NCBI GenBank assembly: GCA_963930655.1
Contig: OZ005618.1
Location: 20,239,001-20,303,000, forward strand
Origin: Myrica gale
Lineage: Eukaryota > Streptophyta > Magnoliopsida > Fagales > Myricaceae
Reading direction: 5' to 3'
Length of the DNA: 64,000 nucleotides
Shown here piece by piece: positions 52,713 through 64,000 of this stretch. Positions within the stretch are counted from its first letter, which is position 1. Each line of letters starts with the position of its first letter. The notes under the pieces were generated by a model that searched no databases, had not been told where the DNA came from, and saw only the letters and a program-made list of their open reading frames with translations. A program made the position numbers and the translations under genes.

Positions 52713-53736
52713 ATAAGTGCTGGAGGGTTTTTCAGTAGCATGAAGGTGTACAATTCATTCTAAAACTTCTTTAAACACCTACAATATGAAAAATTAATTT
52801 AATCAACTTGTGTAATGGTGTTCAAGTGCACTTAGAAATATTTTAGTGAGTGAAACCTCAATCCTTTTGAAATACAACTTGGAAATTGTGGATTGACAAT
52901 GTAAAATCTAAAGTCTTCAAAACTTAGAAACTTTTGTTATCTTCAAAATCAAATATGGTTTGTTTTCAAAACAACCTTGAGCTAACATTTTGTCTATCTC
53001 AAAGAACTACACAAAGGATCTTGATCCCTCTAATACTTCTAAACCTTTACAAGATACCATTTTGTTTCTTCATGAATTTGAAGGAAAAATTAATTTAAAC
53101 GGTAAAAAAAAAAGAACATTATGGTTCATTCCACCATCTCTCATACGAACTGCTATACTATTTTTTTTCTATTGAACTCTTAATTAATTTTTATTTGTTA
53201 TCCTTTTGTTGATGAAAAATAATTTCTTAATGTTTATATTTTGAAATTTGTGAGAAGGAAGAATAATTTTTATTTTGAATGTTAGAGAAAGAAGTAGATC
53301 ATTGTGTCTTTTCTTTTATTCTTTGTACTCGTCCTTATGCTTAAAGTACTGCACTTTTGTTTGCTTTCACACTGGGAAAGACATATAAGAAGGCTCTGCG
53401 ATTTTATGATATAAACGTAGGATGGGGATATATGTCTATCCACTAGGCAAACAGAAGCTTAGGTAAGAAGAAAAATTCACAAGACTTGAAAAGGTTGACT
53501 GAAATTGGAATATGGGCAAAAAAGAAGAGCTAACTCGCAAGGAAGACCTGCCTCGGCCACGAGAAGAAGAATTTGTTCCTCCTTTTCACTTTTCCCTTTT
53601 TCCTTTTTTTTACCTCTCAATTTTAATTTTTATTCGAGAACGACGGAAAGTTTAGATGGACTTTAAAGTCGCCACAAAATTTAAGAGACTTATCTACTCA
53701 CTCACTGGCATCTTATTGAAAATTTTAAATTTGTGA

Positions 53737-54209
53737 GTTAATTACATTTTTTTTCTTCGAATTAGCACTATAATATCAAAAACTTTTCATAATTATAACT
53801 CGTTACAACTCGTCCCTCATTTTACGTTTACTGTTATGATTCAGTCTTACACCTAGATTTTTCGTTATTTGCGATGTTTTTTCCTTCTCACGTGAGCAAC
53901 ACGTGAGACCTCATTGCACGAAATATCAAATTATCCCTGCCTTTCCCGCCTAACCCAAGAAAATCATGGTTTTGTCTCTCAATGCAAATTTGTTCAAATC
54001 CCATTTTTTTTTGTTTGGGAATGATGTTGAATTTAAAAAAGCAACGGACATGGGCGATTTGATATTTATGCGCAATGAATGTCTCACATGGGACGAAAAA
54101 TATCGCACATAATAGAAAATCTGGGTAGATGACTGAATCATAACAGTAAATAGATAGAAAAAGGATTTTTGAGATTGTGGTGGTAGTTAAAGAAAAAAAT
54201 TATATCTAA
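53737..54209. mobile_element. foldback MITE, ~470 bp
   Basis: The arms are inverted copies: TTTACTGTTATGATTCAGTC on the left (about 53827) matches GACTGAATCATAACAGTAAA on the right (about 54130). Further matches cover TTTTTCGT/ACGAAAAA and the T-rich ends. Target duplication not resolved. Confidence 0.75.
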
Positions 54210-54213
54210 TCCT

Positions 54214-54302
54214 ATTTTTTCTGTGTAAATGTGACTTAAACTCTTGAGTGCGTGCTTAATCTACATTCTCGAGGACCTATTACCACTAGAGCTACCGGGT
54301 GA
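54214..54302 (-). mobile_element. tRNA-derived SINE
   Basis: Minus strand: GGTAGCTCTAGTGGTAA (A-box-like), GAGTTTAAGTCAC (B-box-like), then an A-rich tail (ACAGAAAAAAT). It abuts the foldback element at 53737-54209. No target duplication was found. Confidence 0.6.
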
Positions 54303-56198
54303 GTTACTCCTCTCTGATTTTCTATTGTAACAAACAGGAACAAGAAACGCACACATTCTCCTTTTCTTTCTTTTCTCTAAGGACTGTTGCGTGACTAGTC
54401 ATCTTTGTTTTTTTGTATGAATAAAAAAAAAATCTACATTTGACGATATGAATAACTTGTCATTTTGAATTAGTCTTTGTCGGGTTGGTAAAAGGGTCGT
54501 CCAATGGTGTATGGTTAGGTATGGGGATGAATATTCTTTTGAGGTAAACATGTGATATTTCAATGGATCGTGGTTTGTTATTTGTCCTGATGTTTGGTTT
54601 GAAAGCGATGAATTTTTTATTTTCACGTAATAAAAGAAAATCGTGAATCAGCCTATCGCGATTCGCTTGGCTAAAATACTAAACTTGAAGCAGGTAAGGA
54701 GCACGGCTCAAGTACGAATCTTAAAGCAAATAATGAGCAGAGTGACATAGGAGAGTAGTGGATCAATATCTTCTGTAAATATTTTGTTTGGATTGTATTA
54801 TGTAATTTACAGAAAGATAGATCAAACAGATAAATTCTACAGTATTTAATACTGTTTATATAAAATTTTGGACAACATAGATCCTATAATAGAGTCTACT
54901 TACTTGATTTATCTCTCTTTAAATTACATTGTATAATCCGAACAAAAAATTATAAAAGATTCTCGTACTGAGAGAATATGTAAAATCTCTAAGCATGGAA
55001 GCCCATTCTCCACAAATCCCAATTAACCGGTGAGGAATTACACTTTGAACCCACAAACCGACATATGGACTTGTTTGAGCCACAATTATTTGGGTTTAAT
55101 AATAAAAAATTCATCACATAATTTTTTATTATTATAAGATTTATTAAAAATCTTCTATCTCTTCACTTTTTCATTAACTCCCATAACATATCTTTACTTT
55201 ATAATATTTTCCAAATCTCAATACCCAAAATTTCCACACTCAAAAATCCCCTATAATATCCAAACCAATATCTCTGCGTCTCATGACAAAGCACCAAATC
55301 CTCAACAAAGCAAATGAGGGATATAGAAACAATAATTTAATTTTTAAGGGTGGCTGTCTTTAATTTCCTGTTATTACATCTCTTAAATTTCATATGTTTT
55401 CTATACTTGGCTCAAAATTTACAGATTAATTAACGGTAAAAAAATTATAATATGAAGTACGAATAATTAGTCGATTAATAATTTAATGTGCAATGTATTA
55501 GGTTAGTTCAAAATATAAAATTATTAAATATATAATAATCAGAAGTCTAAAGTGTAAATCATACTTTTTATTTTTTCTTCTGTTTTATCTTATTATTATT
55601 ATTGGGAAAACTTGACTTCTGGCCTTTAAATTTTAAATAAATATTATTTTGAAATTAAAATTATAAATCTCATCACATTTTAGTAATAAATTATTCAAAT
55701 TTATCAATTCACGTACTCGGTGAAGATTCTGCGTTAAGAATATGCTACTTAGCCTATTTTTATTTTATCTTAGACGAATTTTCATAATTTTAAAATTAAA
55801 TATGATAAAATTGATAATTTAAACTTTTAAATAATAGTTGAAAAGTTGAATTTAATGCACATATATCTATCTCGAATTTTCATATTCTTCGATGGGAGGA
55901 AAAAGTTGTAGTGTCGACGGCAGGATCCTCTACAATACCTAGGATATTGAAGAGGGTCTAATTCGGTGAGAGGCAGAGACGTGACCCACACATCTCTCTC
56001 TGTCTCTCCATGAATTGCTCTGACCGAATTGCAGACGAGCCGGATCCGAGAAAACAAGGGTTATTGTTAATGATTTAGAAAAAAAGGGTTATTGTTAATG
56101 ATAGGGCCTAGGCTGCCATCTTTTTCTTAGGGACTAGTCAGGTCGGCAACAAGGCGTAAATCCTGCACTCCAGTCTGCTGGTAGCACGGAGAATGCCT
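54303..56198. other. intergenic, no supported gene
   Basis: AT-rich spacer with short MITE-like remnants (55100-55270). No coding, RNA or complete mobile feature was recognised. Confidence 0.5.
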
Positions 56199-56207
56199 TT
56201 TGCTTTT

Positions 56208-58715
56208 GAGAAATGCTACACGATAGTCTGCGGTTCGCCTCGCGTCCTCCCATCCGACGTGGAGGCTTTTTTTTTAATTTGAAATTGAGACCGGTTCTCT
56301 TTTAGTTGGAAACTTAAAATCGATTCAACAATAACGTTTTTTTGGTCTTTTTGTTTTGTTTTCGTTCCCTCTCAGTTTTTGACGCGGTCTTCTTCTCGTC
56401 TCTCACAAATTTCTCCTCTCTTTTTGCCTCCATATCCATAGAGATTAAAGCAAAGGAAATAAACACAGTTTCTCTCCCTTTTCCGTTGTCCATTAGTAGC
56501 AGAACGTTGTCCATTAGCTTGAATCTCAGATATTTGATTTCTTCCTTTTCCGTTGTCCATTAGCTTGAATCTCAGGTATTTGATTTTGGTATTTATAATT
56601 TGGATTTTTATGGGTATTTCTTTTTAAACGAAATAATTTATTTGATTTTTTAGGGTTTGTGTTATATATGAAGTTTGCCCTTTTCCGTTGTCCAATGTTT
56701 CTAGTTTAGATGTTATGCCAGTAGGCCTCAAGGCATTCAGAGGTCTGGGAAAGACAAATTTGGTTATGTCATCTAAAATTTTAGATGATGTGGAGGCTGG
56801 CCTCTTTTTACCTTAAACCCTGCAATATTCCCATGTCGAGAAACCCATGGATGCCTTTATCGAGGAAAGGTCGTTTCCCTGGAACCTTGCAACCTTCTAA
56901 TTTCCCAGTGACGGGTCGAATTTCACACTGTAGAATGCGTATGGAGGTAAATCATCAAGATTGTTTGGTAACGAATAGAAGGTGAAGAGTGAACCACAGA
57001 GCAATTTTGGCAAACCTAGTTCTTGATCCTGTATTGAGCTGACATTGATAGGCTACACAACAATAGCCTTCCTTAATAACAACTTTAAATTACTTGGATG
57101 CTGTTATTTTTGTGGTTCCTATCATTCCTGAAGTACATGAGCTCAAGCCTATGACATGCACCTAATCTGATAAGTTCATGTCTGCTTCGTATCATTACAG
57201 CTTACGGATGTTCCAGCATTGTGGAAGTTTTTTCTGACAAGCTCCTTTCTTGGTATAAAAATCTGAACACTATTTCTCTAATTGCAAACAATGACATGCG
57301 GTTATGTGAGACAAGTTCTCTTTATAAGGTTGAATTGGACATGCTATGACCTTAAGAGACCCTATATTCAAGGTCCAACCGTTGGTTGGTATAATTGATA
57401 CAGTAACTACTTGATGATATCTTGTATGCATCCCACTAATGTTTACCCAACTATTCTTAAATTATTATGTAGATCCAAACAATTTCTTTCTTCCTGTTTT
57501 GATTTGGTTATTTGGTTGGATTCTGTTTGATTTCTTAGAAAATTCGTCAATGTTGCCACCGAAAAAACCAAATCAAATAACAGAGAAATTTTTAAGATCT
57601 ATGTAATATTAGTAAATAAAGACGGCAGATCAAGCTTAACGAAAACGAAACCACCAAAGTTGCAGAGAAATGTCCCCACTCTCCCCCCAAACAAATTTCT
57701 AAGATGCAAATACCTTACATGCAAGCTAGATATGTGACGTTCTACAGTAAAACAACCCAACATGTTTTCCTTTTTCGAAGAACATGAGGGGTATCAAGAG
57801 AGGAGGCTCTTTTTCAAGAAAAAAACAAGCCCTCAGAAAGAGCTCTTTAGCACAAAAGCTACAAAAAGATGAAACAAAAGCTTCATAGTTTTTTTTTTTA
57901 TCAATATGGATGAAGAAAAAAACCATACAAATAAACCCAAAAGAAAATTTTACTTGCGTAAAAAGAAAAAGCTGCAAAAGGCCAAGCCGAACTCACTGAG
58001 AGATCCCCTAAACAGAAAACCATTCCTACTAGTAAAGGTCGCCACACTTCTAAATTCTCAACCACTGAAATTGTCACAAGGAAAAGAGTAGAATTAGCAA
58101 CAAAGAGGGGCAACAAACTCGTAAAATAGAAGTTCTCAAAAACCCCATTTCACAAAAAACAAAGAAATGGCCAAAATTTACTTGTCTCTACCGTCAAGCT
58201 CCACATTATTCTTTCAAAACGGAACTTCAACCCCTATATCATTACCCTGCTCGGCTTCATCCTCCTTCCAAAATATTCCAAGACACTCCTGCTCCTTCCC
58301 GTCCTCTTTGTGATTTGGAGGATTTCGAACTCTCTAAGCAGGGGAGATGAGAACTGCTAGGGTTTGTGAAGCTAGGAATATTTCGAACTCTCTAAGCGAG
58401 CATCCATAAGACAGAGAACGACACCTTCTCGTTGAGGCTGTAAACTTGCAGGTTGGTCTGTCCGGTCCGACTTGGAAGATTTGAGATTTCAGAGAGAGAG
58501 AGAGAGATGGAGAGTGACAGTGAGAGAGGAGAAATGCTATACGGTCGTCTGTGTTCAATTTAATCGGGGAGACAGCAAAAAACCGGTCCTCTTTAATCAA
58601 ATTCTCAAAGCCGGTCTGTTTGCTGGGTGAAACCGGTCTCAATTTCAAATAAAAAAGCCTCCACGTCGGATGGGAGGACGCGAGGCGAACCGCAGACTAC
58701 CGTGTAGCATTTCTC
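56208..58715. mobile_element. Mutator-like transposon (possible Pack-MULE), 2508 bp
   Basis: Terminal inverted repeats of about 90 bp (56208-56300 and 58623-58715) start GAGAAATGCTACACG and differ by about one base and a T-run length. A perfect 9-bp target duplication TTTGCTTTT flanks it (56199-56207 and 58716-58724). The interior has no recognisable transposase. It looks like host-derived DNA: a CT-rich leader-like stretch (56350-56600) with a ~46-bp tandem repeat, exon/intron-like sequence, and a T-rich LINE-like tail near 57890. A third copy of the terminus (58530, inverted) lies just inside the right end. Captured gene identity unknown. Confidence 0.85.
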
Positions 58716-58724
58716 TTTGCTTTT

Positions 58725-60398
58725 TCCTTCACCACTACGGTCTACGTGCAGCGAGCTGGTGTCAAATTGATAAGTCGCTCGATACTTTACTGACGTTATA
58801 TGGAATGCCTCTGATGGAGTCGTCACATTATGTGACGGGTTTCAGGTGCTCAGGGAGACCAGCAGTCAGCTCTGACTTACTTACCAAAAAAAGCAAAAGT
58901 TCATCTCTCTTTCGTACCAAATCAGCCGTCTTTCGGCCCAATTTGCCGATATGGTTCTGTTCTTAGGCGTCCTTGCCTGCTCGGGTAGAGATAGCTGTCT
59001 TGTACGTTTGGATATGGCTGCCTTCGCATGCACTGTCTGTTCGGCTCAGCCTGTTTGTTTGCAATTTGCATTTAATATCCCACCGGCATTAATCTCCATA
59101 TCATGCTAATAGGGAGCCACGGAGGTAAGCAGTGGGAATTCTATCATTTGAAACATGTTTGACACACGTCACTCTCTTCCAATTTACTGTTCTGATTAAT
59201 AGTTTAATTTAAATAGACACAATATATAAAATTATCCGTACTAATTACCTGTCGTATGGATGTGAGTTTAATATGTGATATTTATTTCTGTCGGAATCGG
59301 ACTGCAGCCCAATTGTACTGGTACCGGTTGACGATACCTTGGGTAACGGGATATTGGCGATGCCATGCATCATCATTATTTTTGCTTTTATTTTTGTTTT
59401 TTTATACGGAAATACGTTTATAGTGTTTTTTTTATAACAGCACAGCTTCACAGTTTCATCTGCCTCTCCCCCTCTTATCATTTTCTCTGCAATTCTCTCT
59501 GTCCCCTCTTCAACTCTCTCTATGCATTTCTCTTTCTCCCTCTTTCCTTTTGTGTCATCTTTTTTTTTTTTCTGCTATTTGGTTTGATTCCACTGTGATC
59601 TGAAAATTTCTGTTGCAATTTGATAATTTGTTGCCATTTCTTGATTTTGTAGCATTTTTGGAATTTTTTTAGGTTTTTTAATTTGCAGTGAGGGCAGTTA
59701 CAGTCCACCGCCACCGTTAAAACTACCATCCAAAATGCTAGTTTCTTCAACAAGACCGGTGACGGCGGGGGCAGAAACCGCCATAGAATAAATGAACAAC
59801 CCTAAATTTTGGTAATAAATTGTAGAGTATCTCTATCAGTTAACACATAGTCGAGGAGGAAGTTCTAGAATTCTGAGAATAAAGAGCTATTTCATTTAAA
59901 CCAAAGCATTCTGTATTCTTTTGACTCAAATTTTTTGCAGCTGAAAGTTATTCTACATTGATTGAGAGTTAAAAAGTTACTTTACATATCAGTGTCACAC
60001 AGCAACAAAACAGAGTTCTCTTTGCAGATAATCGCAGGCCCACAGGGGCGATAAGCTTATTACAACAGCCACAATGACAACTCTGCACACCCATGCCTTT
60101 GACAAGCCGATGCCACTGCAAATAACAAATGTACAATGGGTAATCACAGCGCAAAAAGAAGAATTAATATTTTCATTCTGCAGAGAAAGGGTGCGCCAAT
60201 AAGTAGACAAATAAAAGAAATCTAGGAACAAGATGAGGTGTCGTGAAACAAAAATAGGGGCCAATGAAACACCAGGACATCTCTGATCCATTGAAGTTGA
60301 GGCCTAAATATCAGTAAAAACTCTATTTGGACTTCCCCTAACATCGTGAACCGTAGACCATTTGCAAATCTGAAAGTTGAGAAAATGCTCTGGCTACC
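58725..60398. other. intergenic, 3' flank of ATP10
   Basis: No gene is supported. It holds CT/T-rich low-complexity sequence (59380-59600) and, near the right end, the probable ATP10 3' untranslated region. Short frames on both strands are low complexity. Confidence 0.5.
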
Positions 60399-63300
60399 TC
60401 AGTTCTCTTCCAGAAGAAGTGATGTGCAAGACAGAAGGGATGACAACTCCTCTTGCGTAGCCAAACCAGAGCCTTGCCATCTTATTCTACCAAATTTGTC
60501 AAGCAGAAAAATATACCTGCAGAGTGAAAATGTCAACAAATGGTAGCTTTTGAACTAACGAGTTCATCTGGCACTCCACTAGATAATTTAGGCAATCAAA
60601 ATCTTTCATACCCAGTGAGAAGGTTTAGAATTTTGAGTTCTTTCCGAAAGTAATAATGGTCCCCAAATGAATATACCATCTGCTTCTGAAGTGCATCCTT
60701 CCCTCCATAATTAGGTTTTTTTGTTGTCCAAAGAAGCAGCTGCTTAATAGGGTTCAAACATAGGAACCACGAGTCTATAAATGACACCTGGAAGAACTTA
60801 AATATATCAGCGATGCTTCGATGCAAAACTTTAAGATATTCATCCCAGAAAGATAGCAATATGAGGCCTGTATCTTAGGTCAGTCTAATGTTCAAAATTT
60901 CTTAACTAGAACTGATGAAAATATCTGTAGCTCTAATAAATTTATAATCTTCAATATTGGATCTCTGTATCTCATCCAGAATGAGTCATATATAATGCAT
61001 AATTTAACTGTAATAGTTGGCTTTGCTAGAAAAATTCCTACAAATATTCTCCCACGAAAAAGATGAAAAGTGCAGCAATATACTAGGTAATGTAAAGAAA
61101 CGTCCTCGCATTGTTTGCCTAAGATCAAGCCACACCCTTTATCTAGGTGTGCTGGTTATTTAAATTGTGTTAGCATCCTAGTACTGCATTTATGTTTTGA
61201 TCATTAGTCTCTTTTCAAAGGTGTAGAGAGTTTATGAGCAAAGGGGAACAAGCATTGTGAATACATCAACACTTTCATGTGCCTAGGCGCAGTTTGGTTA
61301 ATAATACAGAGAAATTTCCCTTATACTACAATTTCGTTGAGTTAAGAAAAGGTCAGCATAACATCTCTGGACTGAGTCCGGAACAGTATATAGCTGTTCT
61401 GGCTGCAAGATATAATTTAACATCCACATGGTCATCACCAAATATAGTCCTCATGAGATGAGATCCAGTCTTCAGCATGCTTGACCAGATGGCAAAGGAG
61501 GATGATAAGAATAAACTAGAGAGAGCAAGTTTCTGCTTTGACACAAAAACTCTCAGAAAATCTATACGCAACTTTAAAAACAAAGATGATCTTCCAAATC
61601 AGAAAGGATTATAAACATTAACTGAGCTATATTTGCATTCCTCAGACATTTGCACCGAACTCCATCCGAATATACAAAGGATGAGAAAAGAAAACTTGCA
61701 AACAGTTTGATACGAAGATAAATAGATTAGGTTTGGGACCCAGAACTCATTTTGGTCCTACAAAACCTATAGTGGTCGTTGTTGTCCTTAAATACGGTGA
61801 CAATTCATTGAAGCAAAAATATGCACAAAGTTCTGGTACCTCATATAGCTGAGCATCTTTTGAATTACTGTAAGCATCTATGAAAGGCCCAGTCCAAGAA
61901 TCAATCATTGCCTGTCAGGGAAAATAACAGAGCAGCAACAACAAAATAATCGAAATTAAAAAGGGGAACCAACCCAAACACTTCTCTTCACTTAGTAGTA
62001 CTCAACCAGTAAAGAGAGTTATTATTTTAAAGACATAAGATCCAGGCAATTTTAGTCATTGCCTTTATTGAAAAAGAAGAGGGAAACTTGTAACAGGGTC
62101 GATATTAGAGGAGGTACATTTGACGGAATCAAGCGAGAGGGATAAAAAAAATTGGTATTGTAATTCCATTTGTTCTAACAACTACTACTTTTCATTAATG
62201 TGTAATGCTTTTTGAAGAAGTGTTCATGTGTTTAATCAATCATGCAATTTTCCTCACAAACTCTGGGCGAATGCTTGGTACAACAACTGACTTAGCCCTT
62301 GGGAATGTACACCAGACATTCAAAAAGGTCCTAATGTAGTATTAACTATAGCATGCCTTCCATTTCAGATCAGATGTGTTCATTCCCGTTCCCCACCCCA
62401 CCAAAGGAAAAAATTATTTTCCAAAACCACTACTCCTTTTGTCCATGGGCATGTTCGTTTGGCTAAAACTTTTAGAATTTAAATCTAATTTTCTAAATTT
62501 ATACTCCTAACATTACTCTTACACGCATACCAATACAACTCAACATTACCTTTTTTACACACATCAATACTACTCAACAACTTTTACACGCATGCCACTA
62601 AAGCTCAAACATCACCTAAATATTCACACTATTCTTATAATTCAACAAATCTTCTCAAAATGAACATGCCCCATGTTTTAAGTTCTAATCACCTTATTCC
62701 TGCAGAAAAAGGGCTCCTAGACCTCATTTCTGGAACTGAATAGAGCACGTGAAACCAAATCTTCATCAACCACCAATCATTTACATGCTTTCTCCCTCAT
62801 TGGAATGTGTGGTGCAAAATTTATATACCTGGGAGTTTGCTCGGAATGAAAGACATAGCAAAGATGCCTTTGGGATAGGTGCTCTCTCAGCATCAACCAT
62901 ATCCCCATTGGAACTGATGGGCAGCTTCAACTTCTTACCATCCGAATAGTCCACTTGCAAGTCCGGAAACTTCATGGCTGCCATTGCAGGAATTATAATT
63001 TTATTTGCTGCTGTGATCTGCAGAAATAACGCCCATAATGTCATTCTGCACACTTGAGAATAAAATAATGAACCCAACTTATATGCTATATAACATGCAC
63101 AGGTTATTAGGCTTCCTAGAAAATCAAAACACATTGGTGTGGTTGGAGTAAAAGAATCACCACTCGGAGGATCCTAGGTAGATTATGGCTATCTCCTCCC
63201 ACCAGTTTTAATAGACTCCCATCTATAATGCACAAAGTGGTTTCAAGTTTACGGTGAGATTAATGCATAATCTAATCATTCTAAGCCATCATCGCTACAT

Positions 63301-64000
63301 ATACAGTACTAGGTCTTCCATGCAAACCATTCCCTTCAACCAAAACGAAGTTTAATATTCTTCAAAAATTCATCTACGGCCAGTAGAAGATGCGGCTTTA
63401 TTTTTCTGCTACAATACCTTGCCACCATGTTGCTTGAGCTCTGAAATATCGGCAAAGTATCCCCTATTCATCTCATCTGCACTGCCCTGAAGCACATTAG
63501 CATAACTTACGGAATTACAATACATGACCCATAGAAAGAGTCTCTGAGGCCAAAAAAAGACACTAGAAACTGGAGACTCACAGCCGAGCACGCTCTTTCT
63601 CGATTGCCGCTTTGTTTCCCAGCTACAATCAAAAGGGTTCCAAATAACCCAAAAGAAAGAAGCACATTTGTTCATTCAAGATGGATTGCACCAATAAGAA
63701 ATGTAAAATCAAACGCGAATAATTTGTAGAAAAAAAAACGGTTTCCCAACTAGAACAAGTCAAATTGTAAGTCTCAGTTAAGACGAAGGCAATTACAATA
63801 AGAAAATAACCAAAAATAAAAATACCGAATTTAGCTTCTTTTGTGGTCTTGTTCCGACATTTTCTCAGAAAACAAACGGATCTAAAAAAACAAATCAAAA
63901 GGAAAATGAAAATACCTGGTAAATGTCAAAGAAGCGATTGGAGGACCTTTGAGCTAAATGCTGAGAAGGAAGCAGAGAGAGATTCTCTTGGTGCCTCGAA
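60399..64000 (-). CDS. ATP10: ATP10, mitochondrial F1Fo-ATP synthase assembly factor (5' end outside window)
   Basis: Seven exons in the window, minus strand: 64000-63916 (partial), 63622-63582, 63481-63418, 63017-62829, 61911-61840, 60787-60612, 60516-60399. ATP10 helps assemble subunit 6 into the Fo sector at the inner mitochondrial membrane. The visible chain includes RFFDIYQLGNKAAIEKERAR, GYFADISELKQHGGK, IPAMAAMKFPDLQV, LSFRANSQAMIDSWTGPF and GYIFLLDKFGRIRWQGSG. The last motif is typical of the thioredoxin-like C-terminal part of the family. Exon 3 was placed at the inner AG so that the phase closes (LADEMNRGYF). The start codon and mitochondrial presequence are beyond the window. From memory, the Arabidopsis relative is At1g08220. 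Confidence 0.93.
62447..62671. mobile_element. MITE in ATP10 intron 4
   Basis: Inverted ends GGGCATGTTCGTTTGG and AAAATGAACATGCCC bound about 225 bp of AT-rich, CA-repeat-like sequence. CCATG flanks both sides, allowing a 3- to 5-bp target duplication depending on where the end is set. The same ATGTTCGTTT terminus occurs at 22684 and inverted near 23167. Confidence 0.68.

Overview
This is nuclear DNA of a flowering plant, most likely a woody core eudicot. The genes have many GT-AG introns, the intergenic DNA is AT-rich, and both introns and spacers carry many small plant-type transposons (MITEs, SINEs, L1-type LINE tails, a hAT and Mutator-like elements). The species cannot be named from the sequence. 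Exon coordinates below were worked out by hand from splice sites and reading phase. In the three complete multi-exon models with ten or more exons, and in the kinase, the summed exon length is a multiple of three and ends in a stop.

Layout: (1) 1-3036, LTR-like and SINE/MITE debris. (2) 3037-13448 (+), plastid Mg2+ transporter MRS2-11/MGT10, 13 exons, 456 aa. (3) 13449-16451, spacer between convergent genes carrying a LINE insertion with a 17-bp target duplication. (4) 16452-20172 (-), SRPK-type SR-protein kinase, 4 exons, 556 aa. (5) 20173-31183, gene-poor repeat country with a segmental duplication, tandem duplications, MITEs and SINEs. (6) 31184-36198 (+), secreted, probably GPI-anchored A36/A39-type aspartic protease, 10 exons, 497 aa. 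(7) 37262-41770, a broken partial tandem copy of the neighbouring Argonaute gene, invaded by a LINE and a minisatellite. (8) 42352-48830 (-), ARGONAUTE 5-like gene, 22 exons, 989 aa, slicer residues intact. (9) 48831-60398, intergenic, with a hAT element (8-bp target duplication), SINEs, foldback elements, a 28-bp perfect palindrome and a 2.5-kb Mutator-like element with ~90-bp inverted termini and a perfect 9-bp target duplication. (10) 60399-64000 (-), ATP10, a mitochondrial ATP synthase assembly factor, whose 5' end lies beyond the window.

The genes do not form a pathway: plastid Mg2+ uptake, splicing-factor phosphorylation, cell-surface proteolysis, small-RNA silencing and mitochondrial ATPase assembly. 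From memory, Arabidopsis has MRS2-11, an SRPK-type kinase and an aspartyl protease as consecutive loci (At5g22830-At5g22840-At5g22850), so the left half looks like conserved microsynteny. I found no novel multi-gene system. The most interesting items are the decayed AGO5 tandem copy, the intact-ended Mutator-like element, and a SINE insertion whose empty site is preserved in a paralogous copy about 1.4 kb away.
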